Source: CAZWDO01 sp964632485 [NCBI: uncultured bacterium] (GTDB lineage Bacteria > JAGOEH01). Taken from it: a stretch of DNA of 47,823 nucleotides. The notes below the pieces were generated by a model. The model was not told the DNA's origin. It ran no database searches and worked only from the letters and a program-made list of their open reading frames with translations. The stretch lies in contig CAZWDO010000011.1 in assembly GCA_964632485.1 (NCBI GenBank), forward strand, positions 611-48,433. Reading direction: 5' to 3'. Below, piece after piece: positions 22,867-31,601 of this stretch; position 1 is the stretch's first letter; each line of letters starts with the position of its first letter. A program made the translations under genes and the position numbers.

Positions 22867-24969
22867 TCAATTCAATCCCCGTTTTTTCAGTAAAGCGTCC
22901 ACTTTGGGTTCTGCGCCGCGAAATCTTTTATAAAGAACCATTCCATCTTCGGTACCACCTTTAGCCAGAATATGCTGACGGAACAGAGCAGCCAGTTTAC
23001 TATTAAACAATTCAGTTTCCTTGAACGCTTCAAACGCATCAGAATCAAGGACTTCCGCCCAAATATAGCTATAATAGCCTGAAGCATATCCCCCGACGAT
23101 ATGACTGAAATTAGTGCTTAAATACCGGGATTTAATTTCATTAATTAACCCGATTCGTGTGAAGAGTTCATCCTCTAATTGAGGTGTGGAGTGAGAGACT
23201 GTGTCGGATAAGGTATGCCATTGCATATCGAGAAAGGAAGCGGCCAAATACTCAACAGTGGCAAATCCCTGGTTGAATTTAGCAGATTGAACGATTTTAT
23301 CGACCAATGATGGAGGAATGGGTTCTCCCGTTTGATAATGCTTAGCATAGAGTTTAAGAACTTCCGGCTCGAAGGCCCAATTTTCCATAATTTGCGAGGG
23401 GAGTTCGACGAAATCGCGTGGAACGTCCCGTGAACCGCTATAGATTGTATTTGAAAAGAGGGCGTCCAAACCATGACCCAGCTCGTGGAATAACGTTTCC
23501 ACTTCATCCAGATTCATCAGAGAGGGTTCGTCAGTAGTCGGCTTAGAAAAATTTCCAACATTATAAACCAAAGGAGTTATAAAATTTCCATCGATATTGG
23601 ATTGACTGCGAAAACTACTTGACCAGGCTCCGCTGCGCTTTCCATCGCGGGGAAAATAATCGGCGTAAAAGATACCAATATGTTTACCATCAGCTTCCTT
23701 TACTTCAAACGCGCGCACATCCGCATTCCAGGTCTGGATATCGGTTCGAGGGGTGAACGTAATGCCATATAGACGGTTAGCTACCATAAATGCGCCTTCA
23801 AGGACATTCTCCATTTTAAAATAGGGACGTAGCATCTCTTCATCGAGGGCATATTTCTCCCGTTTCACTTTTTCTGCATAATACATCCAATCCCAGGCCT
23901 CAAGCTTAAAAGGATTTGATTCTTCTTTATTAATGATAGTTTGCATATCGGCAATTTCCACTTCTGCCCTCTTTAATGCCGGTTGCCATAAATCATTGAG
24001 AAACTTCATGACGTTTGCAGTCGTTTTGGCCATATTCTCTTCGAGAACAAAATCTGCATGTGTTTTATATCCCAATAAATTGGCTCGCTTGACGCGCAAA
24101 GCGGCTATGCGGGAGATAATTGCTTTGTTATCAAATTCATTGTCATTGTTTCCCCGATTGATATAGGCATTAAAGAGGAGTTCACGCAATGCTCGTTTTT
24201 GTGAGTACTGCAGAAATGGAATAAAACTTGGTTTTTGTAAAGTAAATGCCCATTTCCCTTCCATCCCCTTCCTATTCGCCATCTCGGCAGCGGCTTGAAT
24301 GACATTTTCAGGTAATCCTGCCAAGTCTTCCTTATTTTCAACGATCAAGCCGACTGCATTCGTCTCCTTCAACAGATTCTCACCGAATTTTAATCCCAGC
24401 ATCGAGAGTTCTTCATTGATTTCCCGTAATTTTTGTTTATCCATATCGGAAAGATTAGCGCCGTTGCGGATAAATCCCTTATAAAAATTATTCAGTAACG
24501 TATTTTCTTCGGTAGTCAGTTTCAATTTATCTTTATTCGCATAAATCGCGTTGACGCGCGCAAACAATTCAGCATTCAGGTTAATATCGTCGCCATGTTT
24601 CGATAGCGCGGGCGTAATTTCTCGGGCAATTTTCTGAATTTCATCATTGGTATTAGCGCCGTTCAATCCCCAAAAAATGCGGCTGACACGGGAAAGAAAC
24701 TTGCCTGATTTTTCCAGGGCAACTATTGTATTTTGAAAACTGGGTTTTTCTTTATTGGTGATAATCGCATCGATTTCGGTATTTTCAAGGCGCATCCCTT
24801 CTTCAAAAGCCGGAAGGAAATGCTCAACCTTAATTGCATCGAACGGGGGAGTCTGAAAAGGAGTTTTCCATTGCTGAAACAAAGGATTGTCCTGCGCGGG
24901 TGATTGAGCATAACTAATATACCCTCCGAGGATTGAAATTAAAACAATCATTAAAATACGTTTTTCCAT
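22867..24969 (-). CDS. dcp: M3 family metallopeptidase, peptidyl-dipeptidase Dcp
   Basis: This 700-residue protein has a signal peptide (about 1-21), so it is exported. It is of the usual length for Dcp/oligopeptidase A. The zinc site HELGH (His495, Glu496, His499) with the third ligand Glu522 in FVELPSQIMENW is clear, as are FYADYFPRDGKRSGAW (434-449) and the C-terminal GGYASGYYSYIWAEV. Dcp removes C-terminal dipeptides from short peptides in the periplasm, or on the surface in FCB bacteria. The ribosome site AAGGAG precedes the ATG. A consensus promoter at 25063-25091 drives it, with a palindrome at the transcript start. Confidence 0.9.
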   Translation of the reverse strand: MEKRILMIVLISILGGYISYAQSPAQDNPLFQQWKTPFQTPPFDAIKVEHFLPAFEEGMRLENTEIDAIITNKEKPSFQNTIVALEKSGKFLSRVSRIFWGLNGANTNDEIQKIAREITPALSKHGDDINLNAELFARVNAIYANKDKLKLTTEENTLLNNFYKGFIRNGANLSDMDKQKLREINEELSMLGLKFGENLLKETNAVGLIVENKEDLAGLPENVIQAAAEMANRKGMEGKWAFTLQKPSFIPFLQYSQKRALRELLFNAYINRGNNDNEFDNKAIISRIAALRVKRANLLGYKTHADFVLEENMAKTTANVMKFLNDLWQPALKRAEVEIADMQTIINKEESNPFKLEAWDWMYYAEKVKREKYALDEEMLRPYFKMENVLEGAFMVANRLYGITFTPRTDIQTWNADVRAFEVKEADGKHIGIFYADYFPRDGKRSGAWSSSFRSQSNIDGNFITPLVYNVGNFSKPTTDEPSLMNLDEVETLFHELGHGLDALFSNTIYSGSRDVPRDFVELPSQIMENWAFEPEVLKLYAKHYQTGEPIPPSLVDKIVQSAKFNQGFATVEYLAASFLDMQWHTLSDTVSHSTPQLEDELFTRIGLINEIKSRYLSTNFSHIVGGYASGYYSYIWAEVLDSDAFEAFKETELFNSKLAALFRQHILAKGGTEDGMVLYKRFRGAEPKVDALLKKRGLN

Positions 24970-25031
24970 AATAACTCCTTGTTAATCAAAAATGAATCGG
25001 TCAATCGTTTTTCAGTCTAAACGTAATTCGA

Positions 25032-25056
25032 AAATTGTCGGGTTGCCGGACAATTT
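25032..25056. promoter_or_regulatory. palindrome at the dcp transcription start, operator-like
   Basis: The perfect 8-base arms AAATTGTC (25032-25039) and GACAATTT (25049-25056) surround nine bases. They lie directly downstream of the dcp -10 box, where a bound repressor would block transcription; the same DNA would fold into a hairpin at the 5' end of the RNA. Confidence 0.45.
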
Positions 25057-25062
25057 CTAAAC

Positions 25063-25091
25063 ATTATATAATGTAGAAATGAATTTGTCAA
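25063..25091 (-). promoter_or_regulatory. consensus sigma-70 promoter of dcp
   Basis: On the minus strand TTGACA (25091-25086), a 17-base spacer and TATAAT (25068-25063) match consensus fully. It points into dcp, about 95 bases from its ATG. Confidence 0.85.
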
Positions 25092-25127
25092 GTGAATTTA
25101 TTACTAAATACATTTTTGAAAAGTTTT

Positions 25128-25158
25128 AGTCGGCCCGAAGATACTCTCCCGGCCGACT
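25128..25158. terminator. inverted repeat between the RND operon and dcp
   Basis: AGTCGGCC (25128-25135) and GGCCGACT (25151-25158) form a perfect 8-base stem with a 15-base loop. It lies 74 bases past the pump gene's stop on the minus strand. The sequence after it there is AAAACTTTTC, so it is not a textbook terminator, but it is the only candidate for the end of the efflux operon. Confidence 0.45.
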
Positions 25159-25231
25159 GAGCAACATGAATCATCAATTAACAGCAATTATAGCGATTAA
25201 AATCAAACGTAATGGGGTTAAATTTAATGGA

Positions 25232-28200
25232 TTAAAAATTTTCCTCACTTTTCTTTTTACGCCAGCCTTTTAGTTCGAGGGTTGTGTATAATGCAGGCAC
25301 ATAGAAAAGCGTTAAAATCGTGGATACGACTAAACCGCCAATAACAGATCGGGCCATTGGGGACCAGGCTTCCGCTCCTTCACCCATTTCAAGAGCTAAA
25401 GGAAAAAGCGAAATAATTGTTGTCAGGGCGGTCATTAAAATGGGCTTTAAACGGCGGCGCCCCGCTTCCTTAACCGCAGCAAAAAGTTCCATTTTCTCTT
25501 TATGAATCAGTTGATTAATGGCATCTACCAATACAATACCATTATTTACAACAATTCCAACCAACATGATACATCCGATGAGAGCAATCAGGCTCAAGGT
25601 AGTATGGGTGAGAAACAACATCCAGAGCACTCCAATTAATGACAATGGAATTGTAAACAGAATAATGAACGGATCAATCAGGGACTCGAATTGAGAGGCC
25701 ATAACCATATAAACCATTAAAGCTGCTACCAATAAAGCCAGTCCGAGAAAAAGTTGCGATTCTTTCATATCAGCCGCTACACCGCCAATCAAATAGCGAT
25801 ACCCTTCCGGGAATGTAAGTTGATTGACTTTGGCTTCAATTTCAGCAGAAACACTCCCCAGATCGCGACCAAATACAGCGCAATACACACGGCCGATCCG
25901 TTCCTGGGATTCCCGATAAATATTGGTCGGCGTCTTATCCGGTATGATAGTGGCCAGTTCTGTAAGAGGGATATATCCCTGCATGCTTTTGATAAATAGT
26001 TTTTGCAAATCCGATTTATGGCTGCGATATTCGGGAGCCAGCCGGAGAACAACATCATAATCATCGCCCCTTTCACGATAGCGGGCGACAATTTCTCCCT
26101 GAAAACTTTTATAAATCGTATTCATGACCTGACTGACCGATAAATTATAATGATAAATCCGTTCCCGATTCAACTGAATCCGGAGTTCGTTGGCCGGTTC
26201 GGCAAATGTATTTTTAACATCGCGTGATCCATCGACTGTTTTGAAAATAGAATCGATTTTTTGGGTTAGCATTTGCAGCGTATCCAGATCATCGCCAAAA
26301 AGTTTTACTGAAACATCCCCGGTTTCAGAATTAAACGCCCCCTGTTGTTGGAACTCATACGTTAAATCGGGCAGTATCGACAATTTACGGCGGACCAGTT
26401 CTTCAATTTCAGCCTGACTCCGTTGCCGTTTTCCAAGTGGACATAGTTTTAAACGAAAAAACATCGTATTGGAACCCGAGCCCCGGATTGCGGCAAACGT
26501 ATTACCAGTCTGTCCATAACTGATCATGATATTAGTAACTTCAGGGATGCTATCTTTCACAAACTGTTCCAGTTCTTCCACCAGCGGGATCGATTGACGG
26601 TAGTCGGAACCAGCGCTCCGTTCCATGGTTATAGCGATAAAAGCTTGATCCTGTTTTGGTGTAAATTCCTTGCCGATAAAGGGTAAAAGAAAAAAAGAAA
26701 GAATCAAGAGACTGAACATTGAAAAAATTGTCAATTTTCGGTGGTTCAGTACCCAGTCAAGGGAGTGATAGTAACGATTTGAGAAATAATCGATGATACG
26801 AATGGCTGTTTTTTCAATTTTGCCAAAACGGCCGCCCGGTTCCTCCGTCACATTTTCTAAATATACCGAAGAAAGCATGGGGATCAAACTCAATGAAGCC
26901 AACAGGGAAACCGTAAGCGAAAAACAAACGGTCAAAATCATATCGCGAAACATAACTCCAGCGATCCCCGGCACGAACAGCAGGGGGATAAAAACCGCAA
27001 GGGTTGTCAACGTTGAAGCAGTAACAGCCATACCAACTTCGCTCGCTCCGTTATAGGCCGCCCGCTTGAGGGGTTCGCCCAGTTTGCGGTGACGGAAAAT
27101 GTTCTCCAAAACAACAATTGAATTATCCACTAACATCCCGATTCCCAACGCTAATCCGGTTAAGGAAATAATGTTCAACGTAACGTTTGCCAGGTACATC
27201 ACAAAAAAAGTCGCTACTAATGAGATGGGTATGGTTACCGCGACGATACTTGAACTGCGGAGATGGAGCAGGAAAAATAGAAGCACCAGGAATGTATAGA
27301 CAATCGCTTGCAGGGCGGTATTTTTTAAATTATTGATGGAATTAGTGATATATTCGGATTGATTGAAAAATACGGAAAATTGGGCCTCACTCTGATAAGT
27401 CGAATTAAGTTTTTCCAAAGCGGCCATAATGCGCTTGCATACTTCAACCGTATTGGCATCCGATTGCTTGGAAATATTGATCACCAGACCGGATCGATAA
27501 TTGACGCGGGTATTTCCCAGCACATCGTCATAACTATCTTCCACCTGAGCCACATCTTTCAGATAGATAGTTTTACCCGCAACATTCGCCACAGCCGTGC
27601 GGGCAATTTCTTTCACGGATGCAAACTCGCCCTGGGCTTGCAAATCATAATGGATCACGCCATCATCAATACTGCCGGTCGGCAACCGTAAATTTTCACG
27701 GCGAATTGCCATAGCCAAATCATTGATATCCAGATGATATTGCGCCAGTTTAAGCGGATTTACCCGAATCTGTACAGACCTTGCCAGTCCGCCCATCGTT
27801 TCCGCAGAAGCGACGCCATCGATTCGTTCCAGATAAGGTTCAATATCATCATCGAGGAATTTTTTTAACTGAGCGGGACCCTTGGTATCAGAACCCACGG
27901 AAAGCAAAACAACCGGGATACTGGAGGTTTCAAAGGCGAAAACCAGCGGCTTGTCAGCATCGTCAGGTAAGGCATTCAACGCAAAATCAATATTTTTACG
28001 CACATTGATCTCGGCCTGATCCAAATCATCGCCCCAATTAAATTCCATTGTAACCAGACTGATACCGGAAGATGACCGTGAGGTCAATTTTTTGATATTC
28101 TTCACCGATGCCAGGATTTTTTCCAGGGGACGGCTTATAATGTTCTCAATATCATTGGCTCCGACTCCCGTATATCGGGTGATCACCATAATCATCGGGA

Positions 28201-28324
28201 ATTGCAGATTGGGATAAAAATCAAGCTTCAGCATCAGAAGCCCAAACAACCCGGCGCCAATAATCAACAAATATACCATAGTAAAGGTAATGCGCCTGCG
28301 AATGGCAAGTTCAGCTAATTTCAC
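25232..28324 (-). CDS. RND family efflux pump, inner-membrane transporter
   Basis: This 1030-residue protein is of AcrB/HAE1 length and plan: MKLAELAIRRRITFTMVYLL as the first membrane segment, a porter loop, a central block of helices with IISLTGLALGIGMLVDNSIVVLENI (the charged relay Asp residue lies in GMLVDNS), a second porter loop, and a second helix block with GIVVNNGIVLVDAIN. It pumps hydrophobic compounds out with proton energy. It starts with GTG and has AAAGGGGAG just upstream. It forms an operon with the adaptor, the channel and a TetR regulator, in that order from the promoter: TetR, channel, adaptor, pump. The substrate cannot be read from the sequence. Confidence 0.92.
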   Translation of the reverse strand: MKLAELAIRRRITFTMVYLLIIGAGLFGLLMLKLDFYPNLQFPMIMVITRYTGVGANDIENIISRPLEKILASVKNIKKLTSRSSSGISLVTMEFNWGDDLDQAEINVRKNIDFALNALPDDADKPLVFAFETSSIPVVLLSVGSDTKGPAQLKKFLDDDIEPYLERIDGVASAETMGGLARSVQIRVNPLKLAQYHLDINDLAMAIRRENLRLPTGSIDDGVIHYDLQAQGEFASVKEIARTAVANVAGKTIYLKDVAQVEDSYDDVLGNTRVNYRSGLVINISKQSDANTVEVCKRIMAALEKLNSTYQSEAQFSVFFNQSEYITNSINNLKNTALQAIVYTFLVLLFFLLHLRSSSIVAVTIPISLVATFFVMYLANVTLNIISLTGLALGIGMLVDNSIVVLENIFRHRKLGEPLKRAAYNGASEVGMAVTASTLTTLAVFIPLLFVPGIAGVMFRDMILTVCFSLTVSLLASLSLIPMLSSVYLENVTEEPGGRFGKIEKTAIRIIDYFSNRYYHSLDWVLNHRKLTIFSMFSLLILSFFLLPFIGKEFTPKQDQAFIAITMERSAGSDYRQSIPLVEELEQFVKDSIPEVTNIMISYGQTGNTFAAIRGSGSNTMFFRLKLCPLGKRQRSQAEIEELVRRKLSILPDLTYEFQQQGAFNSETGDVSVKLFGDDLDTLQMLTQKIDSIFKTVDGSRDVKNTFAEPANELRIQLNRERIYHYNLSVSQVMNTIYKSFQGEIVARYRERGDDYDVVLRLAPEYRSHKSDLQKLFIKSMQGYIPLTELATIIPDKTPTNIYRESQERIGRVYCAVFGRDLGSVSAEIEAKVNQLTFPEGYRYLIGGVAADMKESQLFLGLALLVAALMVYMVMASQFESLIDPFIILFTIPLSLIGVLWMLFLTHTTLSLIALIGCIMLVGIVVNNGIVLVDAINQLIHKEKMELFAAVKEAGRRRLKPILMTALTTIISLFPLALEMGEGAEAWSPMARSVIGGLVVSTILTLFYVPALYTTLELKGWRKKKSEENF

Positions 28325-28339
28325 GGGGCTCCCCTTTCC

Positions 28340-29458
28340 TTATTCCACAGTTTTGACAGGTTGATTGATTTTTAATCGGCGCTGGCCTTCGATTACGACT
28401 TTCTGATCAGGCGCAAGACCGCTTAGCGCTTCAGTCCAGCGGTCATTGACAATCCCTGCAACAATATCTTTCTGGACGGCTAACCCATTTTCCACAACAA
28501 ACACAGTTTTCACCTTAATAAATCCCAGAGAACTTCCCCCTTTGTTTACGTCGGAGATACGGGTTTCCTCTACAATGGCGTTTCCAGGGATCAATAAGGT
28601 CTTTTCCTTGCGCTGCAGTATAATCCAAATATCGCACCAGGTACCCGCCACTACCGGATAGGCGCCGGTATTCGTAATAAGTATTTCCGCATTCCCTTTC
28701 CCCTGACTGGGATCGATACCCAAATCGGACCAGTCAATCCTACCCCGTAAGGTATCTGAACTCTCTGATGGAATAACCAGAGCGGACATCCCCGGGCGTA
28801 TCCGCCGCATATCACTCGCAGAAAGGTCAAGTTTAACCCGCCACGATGTTGTATCAGCCACAACGATAACCGGAACAGCGGGATTGACCTGCGCGCCGAT
28901 ATCCGCGTTACAGGAGATGACAATTCCATCGAAAGGACTGGCTAAATAAGATTCCGCCAATTGCTTGCGAGCTGATATCCAACTCTGCTCACCTGCCGTC
29001 ATCGCGGCCCTGGCATTTTCATACTGCGTCATGACCATTTGGTACGTTTTTTGTGAACTGGCGTTGGCTTCAAATAAATGTTTTTGCCGGTTCAATTCGT
29101 CACTCATAGCTTGAAAATTTTGTTTTGCCGCATTGAGTTGCGCTTCCGCCGCTGACAATCGGGACTGATATACTTCGTTGTCAAGTCGGATCAGACGTTG
29201 ATTACGGACAACCCGTTCACCCGGCTGGACTAAAACCTGTTCAACTTTTGCGGCAAATGGCGGATAAAGCGATGCTTGCCGAGCGCCCGCTAACTTGCCC
29301 TGATAATAGATCATATCGTCGATTGGTCCAAATTGAACCGGTTGCACTTTGACAATGATGTCGCGTTGCGGCGCTTCCGCATTTTTTTTATAAGTAGCAA
29401 TACGCCAGATCGTAAGGGCAGCCAGGAACAGTCCCACAATAATTAAAAATTTTTTCAT
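28340..29458 (-). CDS. RND efflux adaptor (membrane fusion protein)
   Basis: This 372-residue periplasmic adaptor has an N-terminal anchor (KKFLIIVGLFLAALTIW). A lipoyl-like half motif (ASLYPPFAAKVEQVLVQPGERVVRNQRLIRLD) is followed by a coiled-coil hairpin (about 95-165: LSAAEAQLNAAKQNFQAM). Beta-barrel and membrane-proximal parts follow (SGLAPDQKVVIEGQ near the end). It links the pump at 25232 to the channel at 29486. The ATG at 29458 is chosen over a GTG at 29467 because AAGGAG lies eight bases before it. It ends 15 bases before the pump gene. Confidence 0.9.
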   Translation of the reverse strand: MKKFLIIVGLFLAALTIWRIATYKKNAEAPQRDIIVKVQPVQFGPIDDMIYYQGKLAGARQASLYPPFAAKVEQVLVQPGERVVRNQRLIRLDNEVYQSRLSAAEAQLNAAKQNFQAMSDELNRQKHLFEANASSQKTYQMVMTQYENARAAMTAGEQSWISARKQLAESYLASPFDGIVISCNADIGAQVNPAVPVIVVADTTSWRVKLDLSASDMRRIRPGMSALVIPSESSDTLRGRIDWSDLGIDPSQGKGNAEILITNTGAYPVVAGTWCDIWIILQRKEKTLLIPGNAIVEETRISDVNKGGSSLGFIKVKTVFVVENGLAVQKDIVAGIVNDRWTEALSGLAPDQKVVIEGQRRLKINQPVKTVE

Positions 29459-29485
29459 ACTTATCACTCCTTCTATGATTTTTAA

Positions 29486-30826
29486 TCAGTCTTCTTTACC
29501 TAAATTTAACACCAACTGGAAATAGGACAGATTGTATTCCACTAAACCCTGCAAAAATTGCGTTTCAGCCTGAGTTAATGCCAATTGGCTGGTAATCAGA
29601 TCAAGCTGGCTGATCCCCTTCTGTCCGAAAAGCAGATTAGCTAAACGATATCCTTCCCGCGCCTGTTGAAGATTTTTAGTATAGCTGTCGAGAATAGAGC
29701 GACTCAGCAAGTAACTCCGTTGCGCTTGTTCAACCTGGGTCAGCACTTGACGCTCTTTATCTTCTAACAGGTAGGATATCTGTTCGCGGTTTTTACGCGA
29801 TTCAAGCCAGGTAGCAGTATTTTTAAAACCGGTAAAAATCGGGATAGTAATATTAAAAGTGGAACTGGAGGAATTGACCCAGTCTCCGGCAGGGATATGA
29901 AAGGTTTTCATTTCATCGGCATTCGCCTGAACCGATTTCTGCCAGGTATAAGAAAGTTTAGGCAAATAATTACTAAACGACAGTTTCACGCCGTAATCCG
30001 CAATTTTTTTTTGCCAATAAATTTGCTGCAAATCGGGTCGCAAATCAAGCGCAATCTTTTTTAATGCGGCTAAATCATTGATGGGCAATTCCGGATCCGG
30101 AGGTTGAATATTGAGAGTATCCAATAAGATAAGAGAATCATCCAGATTAATGCCCATAATGCGTTTTAAATCCTGCCGACTATTTTCATTATTAGCCTGG
30201 ATAGCCATTAATTGCGGTTCCAGATTGGACACTTCAACCTGGGCCCGAAGTTTTTCGTATTCCGAAGCGCCGCCCGCTTCATATAATACCATGATAATTC
30301 TTAAATTTTCGCGAGCGCGGTTTAATGCTTCAATTTGGACATTCTTTAACCGATCCAATAAAAGTATTTGATAATAAGCGGCTCGCACTGCATATAAAAG
30401 CTGGTGTGTCTGATTAGCGAACGCTTCACTCTGAACTTTCAGATTGAGACGACTCATTTGATACGCGGACCAGATAGCGCCGCCTGCAAACAGATTTTGA
30501 GTTACGCGGAGAGACCCTCCCAGATTATTATCGGTACCCATTTTAACCCGATTGACGCTACTTCCCATTTTGAATACAATTTCGCCCAGTTCATGGTTGT
30601 AGGTGCGAAATCCGTTAAATCCGGCCTGAGGTAAAAAATTGGCGAAACTTTGCCAGATTTGCAAATCAGCTTTATCGGCATTCAAGGCCGTGCTTTTTAA
30701 CAACGGGCTGTGGATACGAGTGTATTCAATAGCCTGGTCGAGGGTGATCGCCACACTCTCCGCTAAGGAGAGCGAAAATGCCCCCAGAACGCATAGCATA
30801 CACCAAACAAAAAAACATCGTTTCAT
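29486..30826 (-). CDS. TolC-like outer-membrane efflux channel
   Basis: The chain has 446 residues with a signal peptide (about 1-23). The two repeated helical/strand halves of the OEP family are visible: ITLDQAIEYTRIHSPLLKS at the mature start, VQIEALNRARENLRIIMVLYEAGGASEYEKLRAQVEVSNLE in the middle and GQKGISQLDLITSQLALTQAETQFLQGLVEYN near the end. It forms the exit duct of the efflux pump. The ATG at 30826 with AAAGGAG upstream is preferred over the longer frame. It begins 16 bases after the TetR stop. Confidence 0.88.
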   Translation of the reverse strand: MKRCFFVWCMLCVLGAFSLSLAESVAITLDQAIEYTRIHSPLLKSTALNADKADLQIWQSFANFLPQAGFNGFRTYNHELGEIVFKMGSSVNRVKMGTDNNLGGSLRVTQNLFAGGAIWSAYQMSRLNLKVQSEAFANQTHQLLYAVRAAYYQILLLDRLKNVQIEALNRARENLRIIMVLYEAGGASEYEKLRAQVEVSNLEPQLMAIQANNENSRQDLKRIMGINLDDSLILLDTLNIQPPDPELPINDLAALKKIALDLRPDLQQIYWQKKIADYGVKLSFSNYLPKLSYTWQKSVQANADEMKTFHIPAGDWVNSSSSTFNITIPIFTGFKNTATWLESRKNREQISYLLEDKERQVLTQVEQAQRSYLLSRSILDSYTKNLQQAREGYRLANLLFGQKGISQLDLITSQLALTQAETQFLQGLVEYNLSYFQLVLNLGKED

Positions 30827-30841
30827 AGTATCTCCTTTCAA

Positions 30842-31429
30842 TTACTGACCAGTCGGTATTTTTTTTATTAAAATATCCATAATGCGACGCGCTAAGGCAA
30901 CTTTGTCGTCCAAAGTCCGATTTCTCATGAGCACTTGACCAATAATATAATTCAAAGTGCCGATGAGAGCAGATACGGTAATCGGGATATCCGTATGCGG
31001 ATCGATCTCCTTGCGCTGGATCGCCAATTGCAGTTGGTCAGACATCGCCTGGAATCGATACTGGTCATGGGCGCAAAGCTCACTGGTCTGCTCGCTCAAG
31101 AGCAATGGGAAATGCATGCGGATTATAAAACGCACATAATCCTCATTATCTTCCAAATAGCGGAAAAATTCAACGATAGCCCGTTCCATCTGCTCCAGTA
31201 CTGTTAAATCCGACCGCCGCGCCGTTCCCATATACTGTTGCAGCAATTGCCAGGAATCTTCCCGCAAACGATCGTACAATGCCTGTTTCGATTTGAAATA
31301 ATAGTAAAGCGTCGGTTTGGTCACTCCCGCCGCATCACATATCTCCTGTACAGAAACGCCGTCAAATCCACGCCGGCTGAATAGCTGCGCCGCTGTGCGC
31401 AATACCCGCCGAGAACTGTCACTCTCCAT
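30842..31429 (-). CDS. TetR family transcriptional repressor of the efflux operon
   Basis: The 195-residue regulator has an N-terminal HTH of the TetR type (VLRTAAQLFSRRGFDGVSVQ, then EICDAAGVTKPTLYYYFKSKQALYDRL). Its C-terminal helical ligand/dimer domain resembles the AcrR/BetI kind. It is the first gene of the efflux operon, so it probably represses its own operon until a pump substrate binds. The start at 31429 is chosen for the ribosome site GGAGA six bases upstream; a start at 31441 would add four residues. The likely operator lies at 31443-31464, just upstream. Confidence 0.88.
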   Translation of the reverse strand: MESDSSRRVLRTAAQLFSRRGFDGVSVQEICDAAGVTKPTLYYYFKSKQALYDRLREDSWQLLQQYMGTARRSDLTVLEQMERAIVEFFRYLEDNEDYVRFIIRMHFPLLLSEQTSELCAHDQYRFQAMSDQLQLAIQRKEIDPHTDIPITVSALIGTLNYIIGQVLMRNRTLDDKVALARRIMDILIKKIPTGQ

Positions 31430-31442
31430 AATTTTCTCCATT

Positions 31443-31464
31443 CGTTTATATACTAAACGGTATA
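31443..31464. promoter_or_regulatory. overlapping inverted repeats, probable TetR operator
   Basis: CGTTTA (31443-31448) / TAAACG (31454-31459) enclose TATAC, and TATAC (31449-31453) / GTATA (31460-31464) enclose TAAACG. Such nested symmetry directly before a tetR-like gene is typical of its own operator. Confidence 0.6.
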
Positions 31465-31529
31465 ATTGAAAAAAAGTTCCAAAAAAAATTCCAATTTGAA
31501 TAAAATTTGTGGCGGAATAATATTTTTTC

Positions 31530-31559
31530 TTGATTTTTCTTTTTTAAGTCATATATTAA
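31530..31559 (+). promoter_or_regulatory. probable promoter of the recD-like gene
   Basis: TTGATT (31530-31535), an 18-base spacer and TATTAA (31554-31559) lie 42 bases before the ATG at 31602. The trpS promoter uses the same TTGATT box. Confidence 0.45.
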
Positions 31560-31601
31560 ATGCAAAGAGAGAAACCTCGACGGGATAATCAAAATATATA
31601 A

